Shown in pieces: positions 24,350 through 32,658 of a DNA stretch of 64,000 bases. A model generated the notes under the pieces. The model saw only the letters and a program-made list of their open reading frames with translations. It was not told where the DNA came from and did not search any database. Every line of letters starts with the position of its first letter. Position 1 is the stretch's first letter. This stretch comes from Stieleria maiorica (GTDB taxonomy: Bacteria; Planctomycetota; Planctomycetia; Pirellulales; Pirellulaceae): contig NZ_CP036264.1 in NCBI RefSeq assembly GCF_008035925.1, positions 7,287,641 to 7,351,640 on the forward strand. Reading direction: 5' to 3'. The translations under genes were made by a program, and so were the position numbers.

Positions 24350-26134
24350 TCATTTCAACGTCTTCTGTTGCAGTTGCTCCAGCCGCATCGCATGTGCTTG
24401 GGCCAATTGCGAGTGGCGGCCGGCTTCGTCGACACGCCCCTGTGACTGGTAGATCGCGGCCAAGAAGCGGTGTGCATTGACATGGTGCGGTGCCAACTCC
24501 ACCGTCTTTTTTAGCGCATTGATCGCCGCATCTGTGTTGCCGGAGTTCTGTTCGGCGACGCCCAGCTGAAAATAGTCAAAGGGTTCGGATTGGAGCTCGG
24601 TGACTTCGCGGTAATACTCGGCGGCCTTGTCGAATTCGCGGCGTTGATAGGCCAGACCGGCCAGTAGTCGAAGCGATTCGAGTCGCGGGCGCGAGGGGAT
24701 CAATTCTTTCGCCAGCACTTCTCCGGCAAGGTCTCCGGCGATCGAAGCCTGGCCTTGGGAACGCGCCAGCATGGCCAGGATGGTTGTCGCATCGGGGTCC
24801 GACTTGCCGGTGTTCTTGACTTCGATCAACGCCTTGGCCGCTTCGATGCCGTAGTCTCGAAAATTTGAATTGCCAGGATTTTCTTGGGCGACCTGGAACT
24901 TGGCCAGTGCTTCGCAGCGTTTTCGCACGATCTCGGGCAATCGGGCGACATCCAAGACGGAACTGAGCCCGACTGCGGGTTCATTCTCCGTCGTCGCGCC
25001 GCTGTGGATGCCGATACGGTGGTGATGGAATGCGGTGTGGGGAACCTCCGTCCCTTGGGCCGGCATGTGACAGTGGCTGCAATCGTTTTGTGCGTCCGCG
25101 ACCCGAACGGCGTGTGGTTTGCCGCAGGAATCATCGGTGTGGCAGGACAAGCAGATCTTGCGATAGTGGTCGATCGCCGCCGCTGCGGGGACGGTTTGGT
25201 GTGGGTTGTGACAGGTGATGCAGGTCAGCGATTCGCTCTGCTGATAACACTTGCTCTGGTGCAACTGTTCGACATGCCCGACCACACGCATCGTGTCGTC
25301 ACCGAGGCGATATTGGTAGTCGATCCGAAAGTCGGTCAGCGGAAGCCCCGGACGATAGTCCCATTCGTCCCGGTTGGCCCGCAACGCTTTGCCGGCGGCC
25401 TGTAAATGGCATTGTTGGCAGATCGCTTCGGAAAGTTCGCGGGAAAGTTTTGACGGGTGGACGATCGTGTTGTCCGCTCCGGTGAACTTCGGATTCTCTC
25501 GGTAGCGGGCGACGTGCTTTTCCCCCGGTCCGTGGCAGCGCTCGCACCCGATCTTCTCTTCCAATATCGAAAACTCGTTCGGGTTGCCGCGTTTTCGATC
25601 GACCGCGCCGACGTGACAGAAAAAGCATTCCGTGCTGAGTTTGCGTCCAAAGCCGGGATGAAACGGCACGTCATAGCCGGGCGACATGGACCATTTTCCG
25701 GTGTCCTCATACCACGACAACGGCGACTGCCCGAAATGCGATCCGTCGTGATAAACGTAGCTCTTGCCGTGCGTTCCCGAACCGAGCGTGAATACGATGG
25801 GATGTTCCGTTCTGGCCAGCTCCGCCCCGTTGACCCCGCGGATGATTTCGCGGTGAATCAGGTCGTCGCCTCGGCGGAAAACTTCATAGTCGTTGCCCGA
25901 CGCGTCGTGATGGTAGGTCGCCGAGGAAACCTCTTTGTCCGGGTCGACTCGTTCCATCGACTCGCTGTGCTTGGTGTCCAGGTAAGACAGGTGCTCCGCC
26001 TCATGGCATTTCACGCAGGTCTGGGTTCCAACGTATCCGACCGCAGGGTCTGCGTTGGTCGGCGGTTCGGCCATTGTGTGCGCAGTGCAGCCGAAAAGAA
26101 GCAGGCACACGGCTGAGATCGTTCGGACAAGCAA
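24350..26134 (-). CDS. Heptahaem cytochrome c fused to TPR domain
   Basis: The protein (594 residues from TTG 26134) has a signal with LFGC at residues 13-16, seven CxxCH haem sites starting at residues 40, 170, 197, 239, 305, 328 and 352, then TPR helices at about 430-590 (AGLAYQRREFDKAAEYYREV; LGVAEQNSGNTDAAINALKK). CERCHGPG, CITCHNPH and CSHCHMPA match the haem contexts of the cytochrome at 3310-4449, so this is the fused form of that cytochrome-TPR module. It should carry electrons in the periplasm. The start is uncertain: the frame is open back to 26539, but that stretch has no protein character; TTG 26182 is an alternative. Confidence 0.87.
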   Translation of the reverse strand: MLVRTISAVCLLLFGCTAHTMAEPPTNADPAVGYVGTQTCVKCHEAEHLSYLDTKHSESMERVDPDKEVSSATYHHDASGNDYEVFRRGDDLIHREIIRGVNGAELARTEHPIVFTLGSGTHGKSYVYHDGSHFGQSPLSWYEDTGKWSMSPGYDVPFHPGFGRKLSTECFFCHVGAVDRKRGNPNEFSILEEKIGCERCHGPGEKHVARYRENPKFTGADNTIVHPSKLSRELSEAICQQCHLQAAGKALRANRDEWDYRPGLPLTDFRIDYQYRLGDDTMRVVGHVEQLHQSKCYQQSESLTCITCHNPHQTVPAAAAIDHYRKICLSCHTDDSCGKPHAVRVADAQNDCSHCHMPAQGTEVPHTAFHHHRIGIHSGATTENEPAVGLSSVLDVARLPEIVRKRCEALAKFQVAQENPGNSNFRDYGIEAAKALIEVKNTGKSDPDATTILAMLARSQGQASIAGDLAGEVLAKELIPSRPRLESLRLLAGLAYQRREFDKAAEYYREVTELQSEPFDYFQLGVAEQNSGNTDAAINALKKTVELAPHHVNAHRFLAAIYQSQGRVDEAGRHSQLAQAHAMRLEQLQQKTLK

Positions 26135-26182
26135 GGGTATCGATCCGCGGATGAACGGAGGATTCAGGAAAAGTGAACCCAA

Positions 26183-26484
26183 GTCTAACAGGGTGGAATT
26201 CGGCGGCTCAAGTTTTTTGTCGCAAACAGCACGAGAGGGCAGAAATCTCCCCGGCGTCCTCTGCGACGGAGGGGATCGGCGGAGGACTCCGGCGCGATCC
26301 TCCCGCCCGTTCGATGGACCGGCGATGGACTCAACGGCCGACAGGCACCCAACCACGATGAAATGATCGAGGGGGCGACGAAGCCTACATCCAGGATGCG
26401 CTTGCCTGGGGGATTTTCCGACGCATCGCTTTGACGTTGCCCTTGGGATAATGTCGCACTCCGGTGCAGGTGAGGTTGCCCCGC
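26183..26484. other. Gap between cytochrome-TPR gene and sulfatase
   Basis: About 300 bases lie between the cytochrome start and the sulfatase stop on the same strand. The cytochrome frame stays open through it, but the translation is Arg/Pro/Ser-rich without motifs, so I read it as non-coding. It should hold the cytochrome promoter. No clear -35/-10 or hairpin was found. Confidence 0.4.
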
Positions 26485-27930
26485 TCACCCTTGCTGTCGC
26501 CGGGCACTCTCGTTGACATCGGCGTCCCACGCAGACCACGATTGGCGGAGTTGCTCGGCCAGTTCAGGTTTGTCGTCGGCAAGGTTGTGCCGCTCGCCGG
26601 GATCGTTGCCGAGGTGATAGAGTTCGGCCTTGCTACCGTTTCGAAGCGGTTGGACGAGTTTCCAAGGTCCACTTCGAATGGCTGCGTGAGTGAAGGTTCG
26701 CCAGCACACAACCCGGGTCGCCGGCGGCTTATTCTCCAACCACAACGGGACGAGATTGACGCCGTCTGTCTTCGCTCCGCTGGCCGACGTGTCACCACCG
26801 AGCGCCAACAGCGTCGGAAACAGGTCATTGCTGTGTGTCGTCTGGTCGCAGACCCGTGCCGCAATGCGGCCGGGCCAGGATACGATCATCGGCACGCGAT
26901 GGCCACCTTCGTAAAGGTCCATTTTCTGGCCGCGGTAAGGGCCGTTGCTTGAGATGTTCTTGAAGCGTTTGCCGTAGGTCAGGTAGCCGCCGTTGTCGGA
27001 TGTGAACACGACCAGCGTCTGCTTTTCCAGGCCCTGAGCTCGTAAAGTGCGAATCAAACGGCCGACGCTTTCATCCAGCGATTCGACCATCGCCTTGACA
27101 TGCGGTGCGACGTATTGCGGGTCAGGGATCACTCCCCATTTATCCCGATGGTATTCCGTGCCGGCTTGGCGATGCGGCGGATCATTCGGTCCCTGCCACG
27201 GGAAGTGAATCGCCAGATGGGCAAGGTACAGGAAAAACGGTTTGTCCCGATGGGCTTCAATAAACTCGATGCTGTGATCGGTCAGCAGGTCCGTCGTGTA
27301 GCCGTCTTCTCGCACGGGCGTTTGGTTGTGCCACCAGTCTTTGTTCCCCGATCGGTCGATCCGCGTGTGAAAGTCTCCGTCACCGGAAACCAGCCCGCGG
27401 AACACGTCGAACCCCTGATGCGTCGGCAAAAACGGCGGCCGGTAACCGAGGTGCCATTTGCCCATGCACGCGGTGGCGTATCCCTGTTTCTGCAGCCGCT
27501 CGGCGATTGTCTCCGCTTTCAGCGGAAGACCGAGATCGCCTTGCGTGGTTCCCGAGAGGGCGCCATCGAAAATCTTGCCGAACCGTTGCGGGTAAAGTCC
27601 TGTCAGTATCGACGCACGCGTAGGGCTGCACATCGCACCGGCGGAATGAAAGTCCGTGAATCGCAGTCCGGATGCGGCCAGTGCGTCAATGTTCGGCGTT
27701 TGGTGGACCGTGCTTCCGCAACAGCCCAGATCGCCGTAGCCCAAGTCATCGGCCAGGATCAGGATGATGTTCGGACGAACGTCTGAATCTGCTTTTGCGA
27801 CGGGTGAACACAGCGTTTGTGCCGCTAGGGCTGCGACGATGATCGCTGCGTGTGGCGTTGCGCGGTGTAGTAAATGAGAGGGGACCAGCCGGCCGCAAAC
27901 AGCCCAAATCCGGGCAACGCATTGCATCAT
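26485..27930 (-). CDS. Secreted type I sulfatase
   Basis: The 481-residue protein has a signal region (to about residue 47) and a full sulfatase domain: NIILILADDLGYGDLGCCG (metal-binding Asp pair), CSPTRASILTG with the formylglycine Cys101, KWHLGY, LAHLAIHFPW, and VVFTSDNGGY. Cys in CxPxR is converted to formylglycine by a maturase not seen in this window. Such enzymes desulfate algal polysaccharides or steroid/aryl sulfates; planctomycetes carry many. It is the second gene of a pair: its start lies 52 bases after the stop of the sulfatase upstream. The specific substrate cannot be told. ATG 27930 and ATG 27927 are both possible. Confidence 0.93.
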   Translation of the reverse strand: MMQCVARIWAVCGRLVPSHLLHRATPHAAIIVAALAAQTLCSPVAKADSDVRPNIILILADDLGYGDLGCCGSTVHQTPNIDALAASGLRFTDFHSAGAMCSPTRASILTGLYPQRFGKIFDGALSGTTQGDLGLPLKAETIAERLQKQGYATACMGKWHLGYRPPFLPTHQGFDVFRGLVSGDGDFHTRIDRSGNKDWWHNQTPVREDGYTTDLLTDHSIEFIEAHRDKPFFLYLAHLAIHFPWQGPNDPPHRQAGTEYHRDKWGVIPDPQYVAPHVKAMVESLDESVGRLIRTLRAQGLEKQTLVVFTSDNGGYLTYGKRFKNISSNGPYRGQKMDLYEGGHRVPMIVSWPGRIAARVCDQTTHSNDLFPTLLALGGDTSASGAKTDGVNLVPLWLENKPPATRVVCWRTFTHAAIRSGPWKLVQPLRNGSKAELYHLGNDPGERHNLADDKPELAEQLRQSWSAWDADVNESARRQQG

Positions 27931-27982
27931 GTTTTCGAACTTCCGCTACATAGTGGTCGGCTTTGGCAGGGCGAGCCCGGCG

Positions 27983-29527
27983 TTATTGAGCCCGGATCGG
28001 AGACGCCTTGCGGAGTTTTCCGTTTCGAACGATTCCGGTTTCTTTCTCGGGATCGTACTGGGGATTGCCGGTCGGTACCTGAGCTTCGACAGACTCCCTC
28101 CACGCAACCAATTTGGCGTAGAGCTCGTTTGCCTTTTCCTTTTCAATCGTGACCAGGTTGTCGTTCTCGCCGAGATCACTGGCGAGATTGTACAGTTCCA
28201 GCGACTCTTTCCCGAACACTTCGATCAGTTTCCAATCGCCCGATCGGATCGCGCTGTAGGGCTGGGCGCCCATGGAGTGATAGTGCGGGTAGTGCCAAAA
28301 CAGATCTTCGCGACGGGGTGGGGCTTGCGGATTTGTCAGGTAGGGTCGCAGCGTGAGACCGTCTTGCACCTTTGCGGCTTCGGCCGGCAGGTCGATCTGG
28401 AGCACGTCACAGATCGTCGGCAGGATGTCCATCGTGATGGCCGGTCGCTCGCACAACGCGTCAGTGGCTCCAGCGCCGGGAAGACGGATGATCAGCGGGA
28501 CGCGGACTCCGCCCTCATAGATACCGCCCTTGCCCTGGCGGAGTGGAGCGTTGTCGGTCGCGACCGGTTTGAGTCCGCCGTTGTCGCTGGTGAAGATGAC
28601 CAAAGTGTCATTCCACAAGTTGTGTTCTTGCAGCTTGTCGACGACGCGTCCGACCGCTTCATCGACGCTTTCCACCATCGCGGCATAGCGGACGTTGGTG
28701 TGTTTCCGCTGCGGGTTTTCTTTCAGCTTTCGTTCGTACTTCTCCACCAGATCGGGGCGCCCCATCAGCGGCGTGTGCACGTTGTAGAAGCAGAAGTTCA
28801 TGAAGAATGGTTTTTCAGACGCCGCGAATTGATCGATGAGGGTCTCCGCTTCGGCAGCCAGACGATTGGTCAAGTATTCGCCTTCGCGCTGCCGGTCCGA
28901 GAGGTCGCCTTGGGGAAGCGTTTGGTAGATCGTGTTGTCCTTCCTTGATTCCAGGCTGCGCCCTTTTCCGTAGGGCCAGAAGTAACTCGGCGGGGCTCCT
29001 TTTTCGCAGCCACCGATGTTGATGTCGAATCCGTGTGCTTGCGGGTAATTGTCAGGATCGGCGCTGTCTTCTTGTCCCGTTTCGTAGCCGTCGCGATGAG
29101 CCAGGTGCCACTTTCCAAGGTGAATGCAGGTGTAACCGTGCGGCTTGAGGATCTCGGGCAGGGTGGTGTGCTTTTTCTCCAGCACTTTCGTCCAATCGGG
29201 AATCGTCATCGGAGTGTTGACGAAGGGGTGACCGGGAATGAAGTCGGTCACGTGAAGCCGGGCCGGGGATTGGCCCGTCATCAGTGCCGCGCGACTCGGA
29301 GAGCAGACCGTGCAAGCGGCGTATCCGTTGGTGAAGCGGACACCACTTTTGGCTAACGCGTCGATGTTGGGCGTTTCATAGAAATCGCTGCCGGTACAAC
29401 CGAGGTCCGTCCACCCCATGTCGTCGACGAAGAAGACCACGACGTTTTTCGGAGCCGCGTGCGACCAGCCGGTAAGCAGCAGCGCTAAGACCAACAACAA
29501 CGAAGCTCGGGCGGTGCATTGGATCAT
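27983..29527 (-). CDS. Secreted type I sulfatase
   Basis: The product (514 residues from ATG 29527) has a signal peptide (ASLLLVLALLLTGWSHA) and sulfatase motifs VVVFFVDDMGWTDLGCTG, CSPSRAALMTG (formylglycine Cys75), KWHLAH and LVIFTSDNGG. AAGGA lies about seven bases before ATG 29527, which supports this start over the in-frame ATG at 29599. It is the first of two sulfatase genes, with 52 bases between them, suggesting shared transcription and cooperative removal of sulfate groups from one polymer. It differs clearly from the second in sequence, so they are not a recent duplication. Confidence 0.93.
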   Translation of the reverse strand: MIQCTARASLLLVLALLLTGWSHAAPKNVVVFFVDDMGWTDLGCTGSDFYETPNIDALAKSGVRFTNGYAACTVCSPSRAALMTGQSPARLHVTDFIPGHPFVNTPMTIPDWTKVLEKKHTTLPEILKPHGYTCIHLGKWHLAHRDGYETGQEDSADPDNYPQAHGFDINIGGCEKGAPPSYFWPYGKGRSLESRKDNTIYQTLPQGDLSDRQREGEYLTNRLAAEAETLIDQFAASEKPFFMNFCFYNVHTPLMGRPDLVEKYERKLKENPQRKHTNVRYAAMVESVDEAVGRVVDKLQEHNLWNDTLVIFTSDNGGLKPVATDNAPLRQGKGGIYEGGVRVPLIIRLPGAGATDALCERPAITMDILPTICDVLQIDLPAEAAKVQDGLTLRPYLTNPQAPPRREDLFWHYPHYHSMGAQPYSAIRSGDWKLIEVFGKESLELYNLASDLGENDNLVTIEKEKANELYAKLVAWRESVEAQVPTGNPQYDPEKETGIVRNGKLRKASPIRAQ

Positions 29528-30178
29528 GATGTGTCCTTTGGGCAGCTTGCAGATCGGCGCGGGGGTCTCAAAGTCTATAGACTTTGATGGCCTGTGCAAG
29601 CTGGCGGCGGAATGGGATCAGGCGTGCCTGTCACGTGCGAGTCGTACGCTTCGGGCACGGTAGCGGCTCCAAAGACGCCCGCCTTGGGGACGGCGCGAGC
29701 CGAGGGGACAGCGTGCGGGGCGCGGGGACAGGACAGGAAGATTCTGGGGGTAAGTCGGTTTGGGCAAACCTGGGGAACCGCTTCAGATTCCCGACGACGC
29801 GTCCGCGGATTCCCTTCTCTCAATCATCCGACATGGAAAGCCATAGTCCCCTTTTCAGAGCCCCCATTTTGGTAGGGGCGGCAACACAACTTCATTCTGC
29901 CACCATTCCTACCGCGAATCCGTTCGCAAAAGGTGCCACCCACCATTTAGAACCCGCTGCTAACGACGCAAAAGGTGCCACCCACAACGACGCAAAAGGT
30001 GCCACCCACCATTTAGAGCCCGCTGCTGGTTTGCTAGCGTCAAGATGGCTCGGCGCGGGGCAGCACATTTTGTGGGTGGCACCAAATGGAGGCTGGGGGC
30101 TTGCCACCCGTTGCGTGGGCCCCCGCTTTTCGTCGATACTTCGGGCAACTGGATGGGTGACTCGGGGGGCGGGATGCA
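29528..30178. other. Divergent intergenic region with short repeats, no gene
   Basis: About 650 bases separate the sulfatase pair (minus) from the ComM-type gene (plus). The left part should hold the sulfatase promoter. GGAAGATTCTGGGGGTAAG (29736-29754) resembles a motif near 12355. The right part is a cluster of GGTGCCACCCAC units (29932-30083). ORFs across it are low-complexity shadows. Confidence 0.5.
29932..30083. repeat. GGTGCCACCCAC tandem and inverted repeat cluster
   Basis: GGTGCCACCCAC occurs at 29932, 29974 and 29998 in direct orientation, two of the copies continuing CATTTAGA(A/G)CCCGCTGCT, and as its reverse complement GTGGGTGGCACC at 30072-30083. The mixture of direct and inverted copies suggests repeated insertion of one short mobile unit, and allows hairpins upstream of the ComM-type gene. 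Confidence 0.65.
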
Positions 30179-31726
30179 ATGCTGGCACGACTGAAGACGT
30201 TTACGTTGTTGGGCATCGAGGCGATGCCGGTGGATGTCGAGGTCGACATCTCGCCGGCGGCGATGCCCAAAACGATTCTGGTCGGGCTGCCCGATACGGC
30301 GGTCAAGGAATCCACGCATCGCGTCGAACGGGCGATCGTCAACAGCGGCTTCACCCGGCCACACGACCGCGTTGTGATCAACTTGGCCCCGGGAGATCTG
30401 CCCAAACAAGCCGCCTCGTTCGACTTGCCCGTCGCCCTCGGGGTCCTGGCCGGCAGCGGGCAATTGATTCCGGACCGTCTGGAAGAGTACGCGATCATCG
30501 GCGAATTGGCACTCGAGGGGCACACTCGTCCGGTCAAGGGTGGGTTGTCGATCGCGATCGAGGCGGCCAAGAGCGACGGATTGCGAGGGATCGTGTTGCC
30601 GGCAGAAAACGCCAGCGAAGCGGCAGTGGTGGAAGGCTTGGAAGTGATCCCGGTGGAAAGCCTTGGCCAAGCGGTCGCCTTTTTCGCCGGCGAAGTCGAC
30701 ATCGATCCGGCACCGAGTCGTCTGGAGCAACTCTTCGAAGCTTTCAGCCAATATGACGTCGACTTCGGCGATGTCCGAGGCCAAGAGGCCGCCAAACGGG
30801 CGATCACCCTGGCCGCGGCCGGCCGACACAATCTGATCATGATCGGGCCTCCGGGTTCGGGGAAGACGATGCTGGCCAAACGCGTGCCCACCGTCTTGCC
30901 GCAGTTGAGTGCCCCGGAATCGATCGAGACGACGCGGATTTACAGCGCACTCGGTCAATTGCCCGCCGGGCAGCCCTTGCTGGCCCGACGGCCGTTCCGT
31001 TCGCCGCACCACACGATCAGCGATGCCGGGCTGGTCGGCGGCGGCAGCCCTCCGTCACCCGGCGAAATCAGCAAGGCCCACAACGGGATTCTCTTCCTGG
31101 ACGAGTTGCCTGAGTTCAATCGCAAAACGCTTGAAGTGATGCGTCAGCCGCTCGAAGACGGGGTGGTCACGATCTCGCGTGCCCTTCGCTCGACCACGTT
31201 CCCCAGCGACTTCATGCTTATCGCCGCCGCGAACCCCTGCCCCTGTGGATACCGGAGCGATCCTCGACGTGCTTGCAACTGCACACCGCCGCAAGTCGAA
31301 AAGTACATGAGCCGGATTTCGGGACCGCTCATGGATAGAATCGACATCCACATCGAAGTCCCCGCGGTGCCTTTTGAGGAACTCTCCTCCAGTTCAGAAG
31401 CAGGAACATCCAGCCAAGAGATGCGAGCTGACGTGTTGCGAGCACGCGACATTCAAGCTCAACGCTTCGCCGACGGACCATCCGGCGTGCGATACAACGC
31501 GCAAATGACCAGTCGACAAGTCCGCCAGTACTGCAAGCTTTCACCGAACTGCCAGAAGATGCTGCGTCACAGCGTCGAAGAAATGGGCCTCTCCGCCCGA
31601 GCTCACGACAAGATCTTGCGTGTCTCGCGAACGATCGCCGACGTCACCGGTGATCAGCAAATCAACGAAATGCACCTCGCCGAAGCCATCGGCTATCGAA
31701 GCCTCGATCGAGATCTGTGGACATAA
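30179..31726 (+). CDS. comM: YifB/ComM-type Mg-chelatase-like AAA+ ATPase
   Basis: The 515-residue protein matches the YifB/ComM family in length and order: an N-terminal Lon-protease-like fold (VGLPDTAVKESTHRVERAI), Walker A GPPGSGKT (223-230), FRSPHHTISDAGLVGGG, Walker B ILFLDELPEF, ANPCPCGY and CNCTPPQVEKYMSRISGP segment with conserved Cys, and a C-terminal helical domain. ComM is a branch-migration helicase that extends recombination during natural transformation in Vibrio. Cytoplasmic. It is a single gene here, with repeats upstream. Whether this organism is transformable is not shown. Confidence 0.94.
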   Translation: MLARLKTFTLLGIEAMPVDVEVDISPAAMPKTILVGLPDTAVKESTHRVERAIVNSGFTRPHDRVVINLAPGDLPKQAASFDLPVALGVLAGSGQLIPDRLEEYAIIGELALEGHTRPVKGGLSIAIEAAKSDGLRGIVLPAENASEAAVVEGLEVIPVESLGQAVAFFAGEVDIDPAPSRLEQLFEAFSQYDVDFGDVRGQEAAKRAITLAAAGRHNLIMIGPPGSGKTMLAKRVPTVLPQLSAPESIETTRIYSALGQLPAGQPLLARRPFRSPHHTISDAGLVGGGSPPSPGEISKAHNGILFLDELPEFNRKTLEVMRQPLEDGVVTISRALRSTTFPSDFMLIAAANPCPCGYRSDPRRACNCTPPQVEKYMSRISGPLMDRIDIHIEVPAVPFEELSSSSEAGTSSQEMRADVLRARDIQAQRFADGPSGVRYNAQMTSRQVRQYCKLSPNCQKMLRHSVEEMGLSARAHDKILRVSRTIADVTGDQQINEMHLAEAIGYRSLDRDLWT

Positions 31727-31919
31727 ACCCGTTTGAGCGTCTGTCGCCTACTCGTAGCTCAGCGAAGCGGTGCTCCGTGTCACGGTACTCGTGCCCGATT
31801 GTGGAAGGATCGTGATAACGATGTTCTCTCAGCGTTCCGTCCTGCGTTTTTGAAGACGTCTCAAGACCGACGTTGTTCATTTGCGTAGGCGTCGAAGTAA
31901 GATGAATGGCACCGACAGA

Positions 31920-31935
31920 TTCCTGGTACCAGGAA
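31920..31935. promoter_or_regulatory. Perfect 16-bp palindrome before ECF sigma gene
   Basis: TTCCTGGTACCAGGAA is fully self-complementary and lies just upstream of the sigma-factor ATG at 31945; its right half overlaps the AGGAAG ribosome-binding site. It could be an operator or an RNA hairpin that masks the site. No copy was noticed elsewhere. Confidence 0.45.
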
Positions 31936-31944
31936 GAATTCGCA

Positions 31945-32658
31945 ATGGTCACTGAAGAGCATGACTTGCCGCGGACGCGAAGGCTGAGTCGGCTGCGTTT
32001 CCCCTTTGATTATATGATGGCACCGGATCAGGAACACGAATCGTTGTTCGATGCTGCGGCCGGCGGTGATCAGGAGGCCATCGGCAAGTTGTTCGACGCT
32101 CACCGCGAGCGGCTGTTGGTGATGATCCGCCTGCGTTTGGACCGGCGTCTGCAGCGGAGGGTCGACCCGGGCGACGTGCTACAGGATACCTTTCTGATAA
32201 TCCAAAAGAAGTTTCCGAAGTATTTGAAGAATCCGGAGTTGCCATTCTTCCTCTGGCTGCGTTTGGAAACGGGGCAGACGCTGGTCGATCTCCACCGCTT
32301 TCATTTGGGTGCCCAGGCCCGAGACGCGGGACGTGAAATTTCACTGCACCGAGGCAAATTACCATCCGTGGAATCGATCACGCTTGCCGAACGTCTGTTG
32401 GGACGACTCACGTCGGCCAGCCAGGCCGCGATGCGAGTCGAATTGAGGCAACGAGTGCAGGATGCGATTAACGAACTGGAACCCGGAGCCCGAGAGTTGT
32501 TGGTGATGCGTCATTTCGAAGAGCTGACCAATGGCGAAGTGGCACAGATTCTGGGGATCAGCCCGACGGCGACTTACGGCCGATACTTACGTGCAGTCCG
32601 CCGGATGCGGAAATCGCTGGAGCAGTTTCCGGGCGGAATGGAGGTGTTTTCGAAATGA
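31945..32658 (+). CDS. ECF-type RNA polymerase sigma factor
   Basis: The 237-residue protein has sigma region 2 (ESLFDAAAGGDQEAIGKLFD, then RRVDPGDVLQDTFLII) and region 4 (RELLVMRHFEELTNGEVAQI with the GISPTATYGRYLRAVRRMRK helix). It belongs to the ECF groups that planctomycetes pair with Ser/Thr kinases. ATG 31945 is chosen because AGGAAG at 31931-31936 precedes it; an in-frame ATG at 31906 is possible. Its stop overlaps the kinase start (ATGA), so the kinase, not a classic anti-sigma factor, is likely to control it by phosphorylation. Target genes are unknown; the giant surface protein downstream is one candidate. Confidence 0.92.
   Translation: MVTEEHDLPRTRRLSRLRFPFDYMMAPDQEHESLFDAAAGGDQEAIGKLFDAHRERLLVMIRLRLDRRLQRRVDPGDVLQDTFLIIQKKFPKYLKNPELPFFLWLRLETGQTLVDLHRFHLGAQARDAGREISLHRGKLPSVESITLAERLLGRLTSASQAAMRVELRQRVQDAINELEPGARELLVMRHFEELTNGEVAQILGISPTATYGRYLRAVRRMRKSLEQFPGGMEVFSK

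Noticed and set aside
29932-30083. Possible CRISPR array from the regular GGTGCCACCCAC units
   Set aside because: Units are short, spacing is uneven (42 and 24 bases), one copy is inverted and no cas genes are near.
29584-30756. 390-residue plus-strand ORF across the repeat cluster
   Set aside because: It begins in the repeats and ends as a shadow of comM; low-complexity Gly/Arg-rich sequence.
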